Below are positions 36,582-47,186 of a DNA stretch of 64,000 bases, in pieces. How positions within the stretch are numbered: the stretch's first letter is position 1; each line of letters begins with the position of its first letter. The position numbers and the translations under genes are program-made. The notes beneath the pieces were generated by a model. It worked only from the letters and a program-made list of their open reading frames with translations. It did not search any database and was not told where the DNA came from. The stretch is taken from positions 248,001 to 312,000 of the forward strand of contig NZ_SBHN01000001.1 of NCBI RefSeq assembly GCF_006980715.1, in the 5' to 3' direction. Source of the stretch: Telmatospirillum sp. J64-1. Its GTDB lineage: Bacteria; Pseudomonadota; Alphaproteobacteria; Rhodospirillales; Magnetospirillaceae.

Positions 36582-37622
36582 CTATGACGCCGACCGGCGC
36601 CGCATCAGCCACAGGAAGAAGAAGCCGCCGACCAGGGCGGTGACGACGCCGACGGGGATTTCGCGGGGGGCGAAGACGACGCGGGCGATCACGTCCACCC
36701 AGACCATGAACAGGGCGCCGCCCAGGATGGCGACGGGCAGCATGACCCGCAGATTGCCCCCCACCAGCAGGCGCGCGACATGGGGCAGGACCAAGCCGAC
36801 GAAGCCGATGCCGCCGCAGACCGAGACGATGGCGCCGGTGATGAGGGCGGTGATAAGGAACAATTCGAGGCGCAGGCGGGCCGGATCGATCCCCAGTGAG
36901 CGGGCTGTGTCGTCGCCCAGCGCCAGGGTATTGATCCGGCTGGCCCGCAGGCACAGCCAGCCCAGCCCCAGGAAGATCAGCAGCGCGGGCAGGGGCAGCA
37001 TGCTCCAGCGCGCCGTGCCGAAACCGCCCATCATCCAGAACAGGGCGGAATCCGCGCCCCGGTCCATGGCGCTGACGATCAGCGCATTGGTCACGGCGTG
37101 AAGGATGAAGGCGACGGCCACGCCGGTCAGCACCAGCCTTTCGCTGGTGATGGTGCCGTCGCGGCCACGTGCGGCGGCGAAGACGAAGATCATCGCCGCC
37201 AGCGCCCCCAGGAAGGCCGCCAGGGGCAGGGTCAGCGTGCCGACGGACCCGGCGAACAGGATGACGCTGACCGCGCCGACCGACGCACCGGCCGAGACGC
37301 CGAAGAGATAGGGATCGGCCAGCGGGTTGCGGGTCAGCACCTGCAACACGGCGCCCACTCCGGCCAGTCCCGCCCCCGCCAGGGCACTCAACAGGACGCG
37401 CGGCAGCCGCAATTCCCAGACGATATTGCGCTGCGCCCGGCTCCACTCGACCGGGGCCGTGAGAGAGGGCCAAAGCTCCTGTCCGATGATGCCCCAGACC
37501 GTGGACAGGGGAATCCGGGCGGCACCGAAGCCGACGGCGATCACGCAGGACAGCCCCAGCAGCAGGAAAAGCCCGCCAGCCAGACGTCTCGCGTCAAGGC
37601 GCGGGGACAGGGCGACGGTCAT
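36582..37622 (-). CDS. FecCD/BtuC-family ABC transporter permease
   Basis: Inner-membrane permease of 346 residues with about ten segments. RLPRVLLSALAGAGLAGVGA (residues 72-91), GNPLADPYLFG-like TRNPLADPYLFGVSAGAS and the C-terminal cytoplasmic loop GFVGLVLPHVARLLVG are typical. It overlaps the binding-protein gene by four bases. With its partners it would import corrinoids across the inner membrane under riboswitch control. Confidence 0.93.
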   Translation of the reverse strand: MTVALSPRLDARRLAGGLFLLLGLSCVIAVGFGAARIPLSTVWGIIGQELWPSLTAPVEWSRAQRNIVWELRLPRVLLSALAGAGLAGVGAVLQVLTRNPLADPYLFGVSAGASVGAVSVILFAGSVGTLTLPLAAFLGALAAMIFVFAAARGRDGTITSERLVLTGVAVAFILHAVTNALIVSAMDRGADSALFWMMGGFGTARWSMLPLPALLIFLGLGWLCLRASRINTLALGDDTARSLGIDPARLRLELFLITALITGAIVSVCGGIGFVGLVLPHVARLLVGGNLRVMLPVAILGGALFMVWVDVIARVVFAPREIPVGVVTALVGGFFFLWLMRRRSAS

Positions 37623-38574
37623 GGCGCAAACCGGTCGGGATGAAGGGCGCGGGCAATGCGTTCCAGCGCGTCGACATTGCGGGTGGAGGGAGTCTGTTCG
37701 GCATAGGTGATGAACAGGAAGCGCCGCTCACGGATGGCCTCGACATGGGCCAGTTGCGGGTCGCTCGTCAGGTGGCGGATGATGGCTTCCGGCGGAATGC
37801 GATGATTGCTGATCAGGATCCATTGCGGGTCCCGCTCCGCCACGTCCTCCCAACTGACGCGGACATAGCTGTTGGGAATGTCGTCGAAGATGTTGACGCC
37901 GCCCGCCAGATTGGCGAGCAGGCTGGTCATGCCTTCGCGTCCGACCGAAACCGGCGGGCTTTCGGTATTGCAGTCGCTGCAATACATCACCCGCGGCCGT
38001 TCCGTGATATCGCCCACCCGTTCGGTCACGGCGGCCACGCGGCGGCGGAAATCGGCGACCATGGCCTCGGCTCGCGCCGGGATGCCGAAGATCCGGCCCA
38101 GGGCCAGGATATCGGCATAGAGGGTGTCCATGCTGATGGGTTCGCGCGGGCCGATGCGGATGCAGCTTTCGCGCAAGGTATAGGAGGGGATGCCGAACTC
38201 GGCCAGCCGGGCCGGCGTCAGTCCCCGGGCTTCGCTGAAGCCGTAATTCCAGCCGGCGAACATGAAATCGGGATCGGCCGCCAGGATCGCTTCCAGCGAG
38301 GGATATTGGTCGGCCAGTTGCGGCAGGGCGTCCACCACGCCCGGCGCGGCGATCAGGTGATGCTCGACCCCGGCGATGCCGGTAACGGCGACGATCCGGT
38401 CTTCCAGCCCCAGGTCGAGCATGGTCTGGACCATGTTCGTGTCATTGACCACGGCCCGGCGCGGAATCTGGTCGAATTGGACGGTCTCGAAGCAATTGGC
38501 GACCTGGACGGGCTGCTGCCCATGGGCCGAGGAAGCGGCGGCCAGGACGGCCGCGAGCAGGGGAAACAATGCGA

Positions 38575-38578
<4 letters not shown>
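37619..38578 (-). CDS. BtuF/FecB-like periplasmic binding protein
   Basis: Class III solute receptor of 319 residues with a signal peptide (1-20, ending SSAHG) and no lipobox. QIPRRAVVNDTNMVQTMLDLGLEDRIV is the typical entry, followed by LEAILAADPDFMFAG. I chose MIALFPL because a longer frame extends through the ATPase gene. Start overlaps the ATPase stop by four bases. Corrinoid binding is inferred from the operon leader. Confidence 0.88.
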
Positions 38579-39405
<827 letters not shown>

Positions 39406-39607
39406 TCCTGTCTCCTCCCTGGACCGGTGGTCCAAGGCATGACTCGGCTGCAAGCAGACAGGCGGCGAAGCCCGTTGCCTTGGCCGAAACGAATCCAGTC
39501 GGAGAGGTGAGTAAGACTCAGCTCCGCATGGAACGACGATGTGTCGTCACCATAATCGGAAGAGACTTCCGTACCGCCGATACACCCCGATCGGACAGTT
39601 AGGCGAC
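39406..39607 (-). promoter_or_regulatory. Leader between riboswitch and first transporter gene
   Basis: About 200 bases with no credible gene. A small inverted repeat GGACC-ACC-GGTCC lies directly before the AGGGAGG ribosome site and could mask it. GGAAG-TCT-CTTCC lies further upstream. No stem followed by a T-run is visible, so control of translation initiation is more likely than attenuation. This is an inference. Confidence 0.4.
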
Positions 39608-39800
39608 GGCGTCGGCAGGTCTCCTGGCTTGCGGGTCGATGCCGCCGTCCTGCCTTCCCGGAAATCATCCAGTGGCGTGGGTGGACGCAGCTCACCGCTC
39701 ACAGTTGCGGGGGCAGCCACGGATTCGGCCCCGATTGGGTCGTCCTCACCGTGTTCCCTTTTAATCCTCTGGGCTTTGCCCTTGAGGAACCGTTACGCGA
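39608..39800 (-). promoter_or_regulatory. Cobalamin riboswitch
   Basis: Read on the minus strand, the conserved B12 box AGCCAGGAGACCTGCCGAC lies at 39611-39629. Upstream come GCTGCCCCCGCAACTG, GGGAACACGGTGAGG and the first stem region GGTTCCTC, in the order and spacing of the cobalamin class. The aptamer precedes the five-gene corrinoid uptake operon and should shut it down when cobalamin is plentiful. The outer boundaries are approximate. Confidence 0.95.
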
Positions 39801-39805
39801 GATTA

Positions 39806-39834
39806 GGAATGAAACCTGCCTGCTGAATTGTCAA
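39806..39834 (-). promoter_or_regulatory. Promoter for the riboswitch operon
   Basis: A perfect -35 TTGACA lies at 39829-39834. Seventeen bases on is CATTCC, a poor -10, with CCTAAT a little further. Transcription would begin close to 39800, where the aptamer starts, which supports the assignment despite the weak -10. Confidence 0.5.
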
Positions 39835-40028
39835 TGTCCTTTGTCTCGTCGACACATGGCGAGGCCTTTTTAATGAAACGTTATAACATAACAATAACCA
39901 AAAATCGCTCGCGTGCCAAGGGGGAAGCGCAGGGCCTTCCTTTCTGGCGGGTTGCCATTATCCGGCATGATCTGTGACAGTGGATCAAAAGACAGGGAAG
40001 ACTTACCCGGGCAGGACAGGGGGAGGCG
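39835..40028 (+). other. AT-rich upstream region of the TIM-barrel regulator
   Basis: Non-coding. It contains GTTAT-AAC-ATAAC (39880-39892) followed by another ATAAC, forming overlapping direct and inverted repeats that could be a binding site. No convincing sigma-70 or sigma-54 promoter is recognisable for the downstream gene. The region before the start codon reads GGACAGGGGGAGGCG, a good ribosome site. Confidence 0.4.
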
Positions 40029-41774
40029 ATGCGGCGCACCGATTGGAAATCCGCCTTCAGGCTGCGTAACAGGCGGGACGGGCTGCTGATCGGGGCGGCA
40101 ATCGGCGTCGGCATGACGGCCCAGGCGGCCGAGCGGGGCGGGGCGGATTTCCTGCTGGCGCTGAATGCCGGACGGCTTCGGGTGATGGGGGCAGCGTCGC
40201 TGGCAGCAATGCTGCCGATCCAGGACTCCAACGATTTCACCGACAGCTTCGCCCGGCGGGAAATCCTTGACCGGGTGGGTATTCCGGTACTGTTCGGCGC
40301 CTTCGCCCTGGACCATCGCCTCGACCCGGCGGCTTTCGTCGACCGCTTGGCCGAGACGGGCTATGCCGGTATCGCCAACTTTCCCACCATCATTCATTAC
40401 GACGGCCGCTTCCGCCAGGCCCTGGAAGATGCCGGGCTGGGCTATGCCCGTGAGGTCGCTTTGCTGCGTCAGGCCAAGGAGCGCGGACTGCTGACCCTGG
40501 GCTATGCCAAGTCGCGGGCCGAGGTGGATATGCTGCTGGAGGCGGAGATCGATATCGTTTGCCTGAATTTCGGCTGGAATGCCGGGGGCAGCCGGGGCGT
40601 GCTGCAAGGGCTGGAACTGGACGAGGTGGCGGACCGGGCGCGGCGGGTATTTCTGCATATCCGGGGGCAGTCGCCGGAAACGCTGTGCGTCGTCGAGGGC
40701 GGGCCCATCGTCAGCCCCGACCAGATGTACCGCGTCTGCCATGACGCGCGGGCCGACGGCTATCTGGGCGGCTCGACCCTGGATCGCGTGCCGCTGGAAT
40801 TGTCGGTGGCCGAGACCACCTCGGCCTTCAAGACCGTCAGCCTGCTGCGCGGCAGCCTGGATGCCCAGACCCGCGACGAATTGCGCCTGAGCCGCATGTC
40901 GGGCTTGGTCGGCCAGTCGGAGGCGATGCACAAGGTCATCCTGCGGCTGGGTCGGCTGGCGGCGGGGGACCTGCCGGTGCTGGTCATCGGCGAGGCCGGG
41001 GCGGGCAAGACCCAGGTCGCCCGGGCGGTCAGGGCGACCAGCCGTCGCCGTTACGGCCCCTTGATCGTCTATGATGCGGCCAGCACGCCGGCGGCGATCG
41101 AGGCGGAATTGTTCGGCGCCCGCGACCGGCTACAGCCGGGAACCCTGGAAAAGGCCGATGCCACGATCCTGATCGAGAATATCGACCGGCTGCCGGCGCC
41201 GACCCAGTTGCGGTTGGTCGATTGGCTGGACGAGGCGATGTTCGAACGCCGCAACGGCATGGCCGAGTCGCCCCGGGCCCGCATCGTCTGTACCACCACC
41301 CGCGACTTGACGGCGCTGGCGGGCGAGGGGACGTTCCGCGAGGACCTGCGGGTGCGCCTGCTGCCCGGCCTGATCGAGGTGCCCCCCTTGCGCGAGCGGC
41401 CCGAGGACGTGCCCCTGCTGGCGCGCAGCATCCTGGAAGCCTTGCGCACGCCCGAAAGGCCGGGCTTCGAACTGGATGCCGAAGGCTATCGGATCCTGCT
41501 CAGCCATGACTGGCCGGAAAATGTCCGGGAATTGCGCTCGGTCCTGGAAAGCGCGACGGTGACGGCCGACGGCAGCCGTATCCGGCTGGCCGACCTGCAT
41601 GCGCTGATCGCCGGGGAGGGGCCGTCCCGCCACATCACCCCCGTGGGCGAGCGGGAATGGATCCTCGACGCCTTGCGCCGCAACCGTTTTCGCAGGGCGG
41701 AAACGGCGGTTTTCCTGGGGATATCGCGCAAGACACTCTACAACAAGATGAAATATTACGACCTGCTGCCGTGA
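40029..41774 (+). CDS. TIM-barrel sensor fused to AAA+ domain and Fis helix-turn-helix
   Basis: 581 residues in three parts. Residues 1-270 form a phosphoenolpyruvate-hydrolase-like TIM barrel, homologous to the separate barrel gene at 49.2 kb (shared NFPT...DGRFR, GGPIVSPDQ). Residues 290-510 are an AAA+ domain of sigma-54 activator type with Walker A GEAGAGKT (321-328). Residues 545-580 are a Fis-type helix-turn-helix. GAFTGA is absent: ELFG at 360-363 runs straight into ARDRLQPGTLEKAD. Walker B reads ILIEN instead of LFLDE. Sigma-54 contact and ATP hydrolysis are therefore doubtful, and a TyrR-like mode is more likely. It probably controls the importer operon downstream. Confidence 0.85.
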   Translation: MRRTDWKSAFRLRNRRDGLLIGAAIGVGMTAQAAERGGADFLLALNAGRLRVMGAASLAAMLPIQDSNDFTDSFARREILDRVGIPVLFGAFALDHRLDPAAFVDRLAETGYAGIANFPTIIHYDGRFRQALEDAGLGYAREVALLRQAKERGLLTLGYAKSRAEVDMLLEAEIDIVCLNFGWNAGGSRGVLQGLELDEVADRARRVFLHIRGQSPETLCVVEGGPIVSPDQMYRVCHDARADGYLGGSTLDRVPLELSVAETTSAFKTVSLLRGSLDAQTRDELRLSRMSGLVGQSEAMHKVILRLGRLAAGDLPVLVIGEAGAGKTQVARAVRATSRRRYGPLIVYDAASTPAAIEAELFGARDRLQPGTLEKADATILIENIDRLPAPTQLRLVDWLDEAMFERRNGMAESPRARIVCTTTRDLTALAGEGTFREDLRVRLLPGLIEVPPLRERPEDVPLLARSILEALRTPERPGFELDAEGYRILLSHDWPENVRELRSVLESATVTADGSRIRLADLHALIAGEGPSRHITPVGEREWILDALRRNRFRRAETAVFLGISRKTLYNKMKYYDLLP

Positions 41775-41816
41775 TGCCCCAAGGATGGCGGCAGGGACTC
41801 AAGGCCGGGGTTATTC

Positions 41817-42314
41817 ATGATGACATCTGAACCGCAGTTGCGTCCCTTGGAACCGGGCGACCTGCCCAGGCTCCAGCAGATACGGAAAACCGCCTTCGCG
41901 CCGGTCTTCCAATCGTTCCGCGATATCGTCGGCCAGGAAATCGCTGCGATTGCCTTCACCCATGCCGATGCCGAACAGGCAAAGCTGCTGGACGATCTCT
42001 GCGCCCCCGGGTCCGGCCATCATGTGCTGGTCCTGACTATCGGCGGGGCGGTGGCCGGTTTCGTGTCCTTCACCGTCGATACCGCCCAACGGATCGGAGA
42101 GATTGGCCTGAATGCCGTGCATCCGGATTATTCGGGCAAGGGGTTCGGCACTTGGATGTATGAACAGGTCCTGGCGCGCATGAAGGACCAGGGCGTGATA
42201 CTCGCCACGGTCAGCACGGGGGGAGATGCCGCCCATGCCCCCGCCAGACGGGCCTACGAGAAGGCAGGTTTCGGGCCGGTCATTCCGTCCCTCAGTTTAT
42301 ACAGGCTGCTCTGA
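41817..42314 (+). CDS. GNAT-family N-acetyltransferase
   Basis: 165 residues, single GNAT domain. The acetyl-CoA segment is GLNAVHPDYSGKGFGTWMY (near residues 95-113), and the C-terminal AYEKAGF is the usual motif B. It may acetylate a small amine or amino acid; nothing identifies the acceptor. It lies 42 bases after the regulator gene, and its end overlaps the convergent short barrel gene by 18 bases. Either of two adjacent ATG codons could start it. Confidence 0.85.
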   Translation: MMTSEPQLRPLEPGDLPRLQQIRKTAFAPVFQSFRDIVGQEIAAIAFTHADAEQAKLLDDLCAPGSGHHVLVLTIGGAVAGFVSFTVDTAQRIGEIGLNAVHPDYSGKGFGTWMYEQVLARMKDQGVILATVSTGGDAAHAPARRAYEKAGFGPVIPSLSLYRLL

Positions 42315-43001
42315 TTCCTGGCGCGGAACAGCCAGATGGACGCAGCCATGGCTGCGGGCGGCGGCATGGTCGAGCAGCGCGCCGAAGCCTTGGGCCCGGT
42401 AGAGCAGCAGGGTAGCGCCCATGGCCTCGGCCTCGGGACGCAGGGCCTCGGCCGCCTGGGCCAGGACCGAGGCGGCGGCGGCGCATTTGCGCCAATCCTT
42501 CACCGCCACGCCGGGATGCAGGACGATCCGCCGGGCCCCCGCGGACAGCATCGCCCGCGCGGTATCGGTGGCCGTGGCGAAGGCCGTGACCTCGTAGCCA
42601 TGGGCCGCCATCTCGGAAACGAAATCCATCTCCATCGACAGGCCGCAATGCAGGGCATCCAGGGCACGGGCCATCTCGCCGTCATAGACCTGCACGCTGG
42701 GCAGATTGGTCACGCGCGTGATGCCGTGACCGCGCAGCCAGAACCGCAGATCGGCCAGGCGCAGGAAGGGATCGGCGGCGAAGACCGCCGCCATGGGACC
42801 CGCCGGGGCCTCCTCTCCATGCGGCCTTTCGGCCTTCAGGCATGTCATCAGCAGGCCGTTCGCATCGAGCAGGGGCAGGGCCGTCATGACGTCGGGCGGG
42901 CCGTCGCCGACGGCACCGAAGGCAGGAGCCAGGATGGTCCGCTCCAGATCGTCCGGAGACAATCCGGCAAGCTTAGCCCGAATGAACAGATCCTTGGTCA
43001 T
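42297..43001 (-). CDS. Shortened phosphoenolpyruvate-hydrolase-like TIM-barrel protein
   Basis: 234 residues, similar to the central and late part of the barrels in the regulator and in the 49.2 kb gene: FAADPFLRLADLRFWLRGHG, then ITRVTNLPSVQVYDGEMARA and AMLSAGARRIVLHPG. The N-terminal [11 protein letters not shown]-like strand and the NSGR loop are missing, and the GGPIS loop is not evident. It may be a ligand-binding or regulatory partner rather than an enzyme. It is divergent from the importer operon and shares its 186-base promoter region. Confidence 0.6.
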   Translation of the reverse strand: MTKDLFIRAKLAGLSPDDLERTILAPAFGAVGDGPPDVMTALPLLDANGLLMTCLKAERPHGEEAPAGPMAAVFAADPFLRLADLRFWLRGHGITRVTNLPSVQVYDGEMARALDALHCGLSMEMDFVSEMAAHGYEVTAFATATDTARAMLSAGARRIVLHPGVAVKDWRKCAAAASVLAQAAEALRPEAEAMGATLLLYRAQGFGALLDHAAARSHGCVHLAVPRQESEQPV

Positions 43002-43058
43002 GCATCCCCATCCATAGGGCTAATTACCCGATTTTACCCAAAGTCACCGGAAAAAACT

Positions 43059-43151
43059 CTGGCAAGCGGAACTTCGGCTGGCAAGATGTTTGTGCGAAAA
43101 GCATTGCATCGGACAGCCGTTATGCTGCGATGCAAATATAAAAAATATAGA
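43059..43151 (+). promoter_or_regulatory. Promoter region of the importer operon with palindromic operator
   Basis: Arms TTGCATCG (43104-43111) and CGATGCAA (43128-43135) are perfect inverted repeats with a 16-base spacer that itself holds CAGC/GCTG. An AT-rich block with TATAAA (43137-43142) and TATAGA (43146-43151) follows, without a good -35. Upstream, CTGGCAAG is directly repeated at 43059-43066 and 43078-43085. The layout suits an activator-dependent sigma-70 promoter. The fused TIM-barrel regulator is the best candidate activator. Confidence 0.5.
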
Positions 43152-43187
43152 GGCGGCGACATTGATTTGCCGCCATGGGAGGTTTCG

Positions 43188-44054
43188 GTGACATTCGAGA
43201 TGTTTGTCACTGTCATGATGAATGGGCTGACGTTGGGCGCCCTTTATTTCATCGTGGCGAGTGGTTTTTCCTTGATCTTCGGTCTGATGCGCACGGTCAA
43301 CATGGCGCATGGCACGCTCTACCTGATCGGCGCCTATCTGGGCTACTCGGTCTACGATCTCACGGAAAACTGGTACTACGCCATTGCCGCGGGGATGACG
43401 GCGGCGGCCGTTTTCGGGGCCATCATGCAGGTGACACTGCTGGGCTGGATGCAGGGCCAGGAATTGCGCCAGGCGCTGGTCACCATCGGCCTGTCGATCA
43501 TCGTGGCCGACCAGTTGCTGGCCCATTACGGCGGCCTGTCGCTTCAGTTCTTTCCGCCGGATGCCCTGTTCGGTGCCACGGCCTTCCCCATTATCGAACG
43601 CTATCCGACCTTCCGCCTGTTCCAGATCGGCGCGGCGGTGGCGGTCGGGGTCGCCCTGTGGCTGATCCTGAACCGCACCAAGCTGGGGCTGATGATCCGC
43701 GCCGGTGTCGATGACCGCGAGATGCTGGCGGCCATGGGGGTGCGGGTGTCGCTGGTTGCCGTGGTGGTCTTCGCCCTGGGCGCCGCCCTGGCGGGGCTGG
43801 GCGGGGTTATCGGCGGATCGGCTCAGCCGTTCTCGCAAGGCACGGATGTCCGCTTCCTGTTGACCTCGCTGGTCGTGGTCATCGTCGGCGGCATGGGCTC
43901 GATCGGCGGCACCGCCATCGGCGCCATCATCGTCGGCATGGCCGAGCAATGGGGCCAGGCGCTGTTCCCCACCTATTCGGTGATCGTGACCTTCGTCATC
44001 ATGGCCGCCGTGCTGGCCGTGCGTCCGCAAGGCATCATGGGCCGCCCGTCATGA
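43188..44054 (+). CDS. LivH-family ABC transporter permease
   Basis: Inner-membrane permease of 288 residues with about eight segments. FGLMRTVNMAHGTLYLIGAY near residue 35 and GGMGSIGGTAIGAIIVGMAE near 245 are LivH hallmarks. The start is GTG with GGGAGG five bases upstream; ATG four codons later is an alternative. It opens a tightly packed operon: LivH, LivM, binding protein, LivG, LivF, Tm-1-like protein, TIM barrel and SRPBCC protein. The cargo is unknown. Confidence 0.93.
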   Translation: MTFEMFVTVMMNGLTLGALYFIVASGFSLIFGLMRTVNMAHGTLYLIGAYLGYSVYDLTENWYYAIAAGMTAAAVFGAIMQVTLLGWMQGQELRQALVTIGLSIIVADQLLAHYGGLSLQFFPPDALFGATAFPIIERYPTFRLFQIGAAVAVGVALWLILNRTKLGLMIRAGVDDREMLAAMGVRVSLVAVVVFALGAALAGLGGVIGGSAQPFSQGTDVRFLLTSLVVVIVGGMGSIGGTAIGAIIVGMAEQWGQALFPTYSVIVTFVIMAAVLAVRPQGIMGRPS

Positions 44055-45088
44055 CCGGCATGATCCGTTCCTGGCCCCTGGCGCTGACCGCTGCGGTCAT
44101 TGCCGTGCTGGTGATCCTGCCGCTGCTGCTGCCCAATTTCTGGATCGCCAATATCCTGGGGCGCAGCATCGCCTATGGCATCATCGCCCTCAGCCTGACC
44201 TTCCTGGCGACCTATGGCGGCTTCGTCTCGCTGGCCCAGACCATGATCGCCGGGGTGGCGGGTTATACTATCGCTATCCTGGCGCCGACCGCCATCCCCG
44301 CCGGGGCCGGATGGTCCTATGGCCTTGCCATTCCCTTCGCCATTCTGATGGCGACGTTGGCGGGGCTGATCGTCGGTGCCATCGCCGTCAGGACGCGCGG
44401 CATCTACCTGCTGATGATCACCCTGGCCCTGGCCGTCGGCTTCAGCCTGTTCGTGCAGAGCAATGTCGAGCTGTTCAACGGCTATGAAGGCATCCGCAAC
44501 GTGGTCGGGCCGGATGTCTTCGGCATGCCCTTCCGCACGCCGCTGGTCTTCTATTACGTTTCCCTGGCGACGGCGGTGCTGCTCTATCTGGGCGTGATGT
44601 ATCTGGTGCGCACGCCCTTCGGGCTGGTCCTGCAAGCCTTGCGCGACAATTCCCGCCGCGCCGCCGCCCTGGGCTACAACACCGCCCTGCACCGGATCGC
44701 GGCCTTCGGTGCCGCCGGCTTCATCGCCGGCTGCGGCGGGGTGCTGACCTGCTTCTACAATATCGGCATCTCGCCCGGCTCGGTGGGCATGGGGGCGACG
44801 GTCAATATTCTGATCATGAGCGTGATCGGCGGCCTCGGCCATCCCATCGGGGCCTTCATCGGGGCGCTGATCTTCACCCTGATCGATACCTTCGCGGCCT
44901 CCATCTACGACCGCGACCGCTTCAACACGCTGATCGGATTGCTGTTCCTGGTGATCGTGCTGGCCTCGCCCGACGGCGTGCTGGGGATCGGCAAGAAGCT
45001 GGCCGGGCTGTTCCGCCGCAAGGAGCGCAGCGCCGAGGCCGCGCCGGTTTCCCCGGCCCAGGCCAGTCCGGCCCAATCAGAACACTGA
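44051..45088 (+). CDS. LivM-family ABC transporter permease
   Basis: 345 residues, about ten segments. GIIALSLTFLATYGGFVSLAQ-type segment (core TFLATYGGFVSLAQ) near residue 48, GIYLLMITLALA and GGLGHPIGAFIGA are typical. It forms the channel with LivH, whose stop it overlaps by four bases. The C-terminal 30 residues are Ala/Pro/Ser-rich and cytoplasmic. Confidence 0.93.
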   Translation: MTGMIRSWPLALTAAVIAVLVILPLLLPNFWIANILGRSIAYGIIALSLTFLATYGGFVSLAQTMIAGVAGYTIAILAPTAIPAGAGWSYGLAIPFAILMATLAGLIVGAIAVRTRGIYLLMITLALAVGFSLFVQSNVELFNGYEGIRNVVGPDVFGMPFRTPLVFYYVSLATAVLLYLGVMYLVRTPFGLVLQALRDNSRRAAALGYNTALHRIAAFGAAGFIAGCGGVLTCFYNIGISPGSVGMGATVNILIMSVIGGLGHPIGAFIGALIFTLIDTFAASIYDRDRFNTLIGLLFLVIVLASPDGVLGIGKKLAGLFRRKERSAEAAPVSPAQASPAQSEH

Positions 45089-45150
45089 CAAGCGCCGCAG
45101 CCTCGTCCCTGCCTGCGGCAAACAAGAACGGGACCAAACGGGAGGACTTC

Positions 45151-46403
45151 ATGTCGAAGAGAAATAGGAAAGTAGCGGCCATCGTCACCGTCGCGGCTGC
45201 CGCCGTCTTTGCCGGCCCGGCCCATGCACAGGAGGAAATCCGCCTGGGCTCCATCGCCACGCTGGAAGGCCCCTTCGCCTCGGGCGGGCAGGACGGCCAT
45301 CGCGGCATCACCCTGGCGCTGGAAGAGGTGAATTACGAAATCAACGGCAAGAAGATCGTCTGGACGGCGGAATCATCCAATGCCCAGGCCGATGTGGCGC
45401 TGGCCCGCGCGCGCAAGCTGATCGAACAGGACCAGGTGGACATCATCGTCGGTCCGCTGTCCGGCGCCGAGGGCATCGCCCTGCGCGACTATTCGCGCAC
45501 CCTGACCGGCAAGACCATCGTCAATGGCTCCTCGGCGGCGTCGGATACCACCCTGCGTGATCCCTCGCCCAATTTCTTCCGCTTCAGCACCGAGGGTGCA
45601 CAATGGATGGCGGGGCTGGGCAATTACGTCTTCCAGGAAATGGGCGTCGAGCATGTGGCGGTGATCGCCAACGACTATGCCTTCCCCTATGCCCAGGTCT
45701 TCGGCTTCATGGTCGATTACTGCCGCGCCGGCGGCAAGGTGACCAAGCTGTGGTCGCCCTTGGGCACCACCGATTACAGCTCGGTCATCACCCGTATCCC
45801 ACGCGACGCAGGGGCCCTGCTGGTCATCAAGGGCGGCACCGACGCCCTGGCCTTCCTGACCCAATATGCCCAGACCGGCGGCGAACTGCCGATCATCGGC
45901 GGCTCGATCATGGCCGACCAGACGCTGATGAGCGCCCGTGGCCCGCATCAGCGCCTGATGGAAGGCATGATCTCAGCCGGTCCCATCGCCGATATCCATG
46001 ACGATCCGATGTGGCAGGAATGGGTGGAACGTTATCGCGAACGTTTCCCCGACGGCCTGCAATCGCCGTCGATCCACGGCTTCAACTACTACACCAACAC
46101 CAAGGCCATCCTGCTGGCCCTGCAGGAGGTCGGTGGCGACCTGTCGGACAATCAGCAGAAATTCCAGCAGGCCCTGGCCAATCTGGAATTCAAGAACCCG
46201 ATGGGCGCGACCGTGAAGCTGGACGAGAACCGCCAAGCCATCTCGGACATCTTCTTCACCCGCATCGTCAAGACCGATGACGGGCTGCGCACCGAAAGCT
46301 TCGGCCGCGCCGATGGCGTGGACCAGCGCCTGGGCCTGTCGCCGGAAGAGTTCGAAAAGCTGGGTTCGCCCTCCCGCGACAACCCCAGCTGCCCGCCGGT
46401 GTC

Positions 46404-46407
<4 letters not shown>
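45151..46407 (+). CDS. Branched-chain-amino-acid-type periplasmic binding protein
   Basis: LivJ/LivK-like receptor of 418 residues with a signal peptide (1-26, ending GPAHAQ). RLGSIATLEGPFASGGQDG is the typical first strand. Members bind amino acids, amides, urea or aromatic acids, so the ligand is open. It is placed between permease and ATPase genes and would be the best handle for finding the substrate of the adjacent Tm-1-like and TIM-barrel proteins. GGGAGG precedes the ATG. Confidence 0.9.

Positions 46408-47178
<771 letters not shown>

Positions 47179-47186
<8 letters not shown>

Noticed and set aside
39406-39607. Possible protein gene between riboswitch and transporter ATPase
   Set aside because: Short frames lack ribosome sites and family resemblance. 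The stretch reads better as an mRNA leader.
43079-43094. Possible sigma-54 promoter (TGG, ten bases, then GT) before the importer operon
   Set aside because: The -12 element reads GT instead of GC, and the local AAA+ regulator lacks the GAFTGA motif needed for sigma-54 contact.
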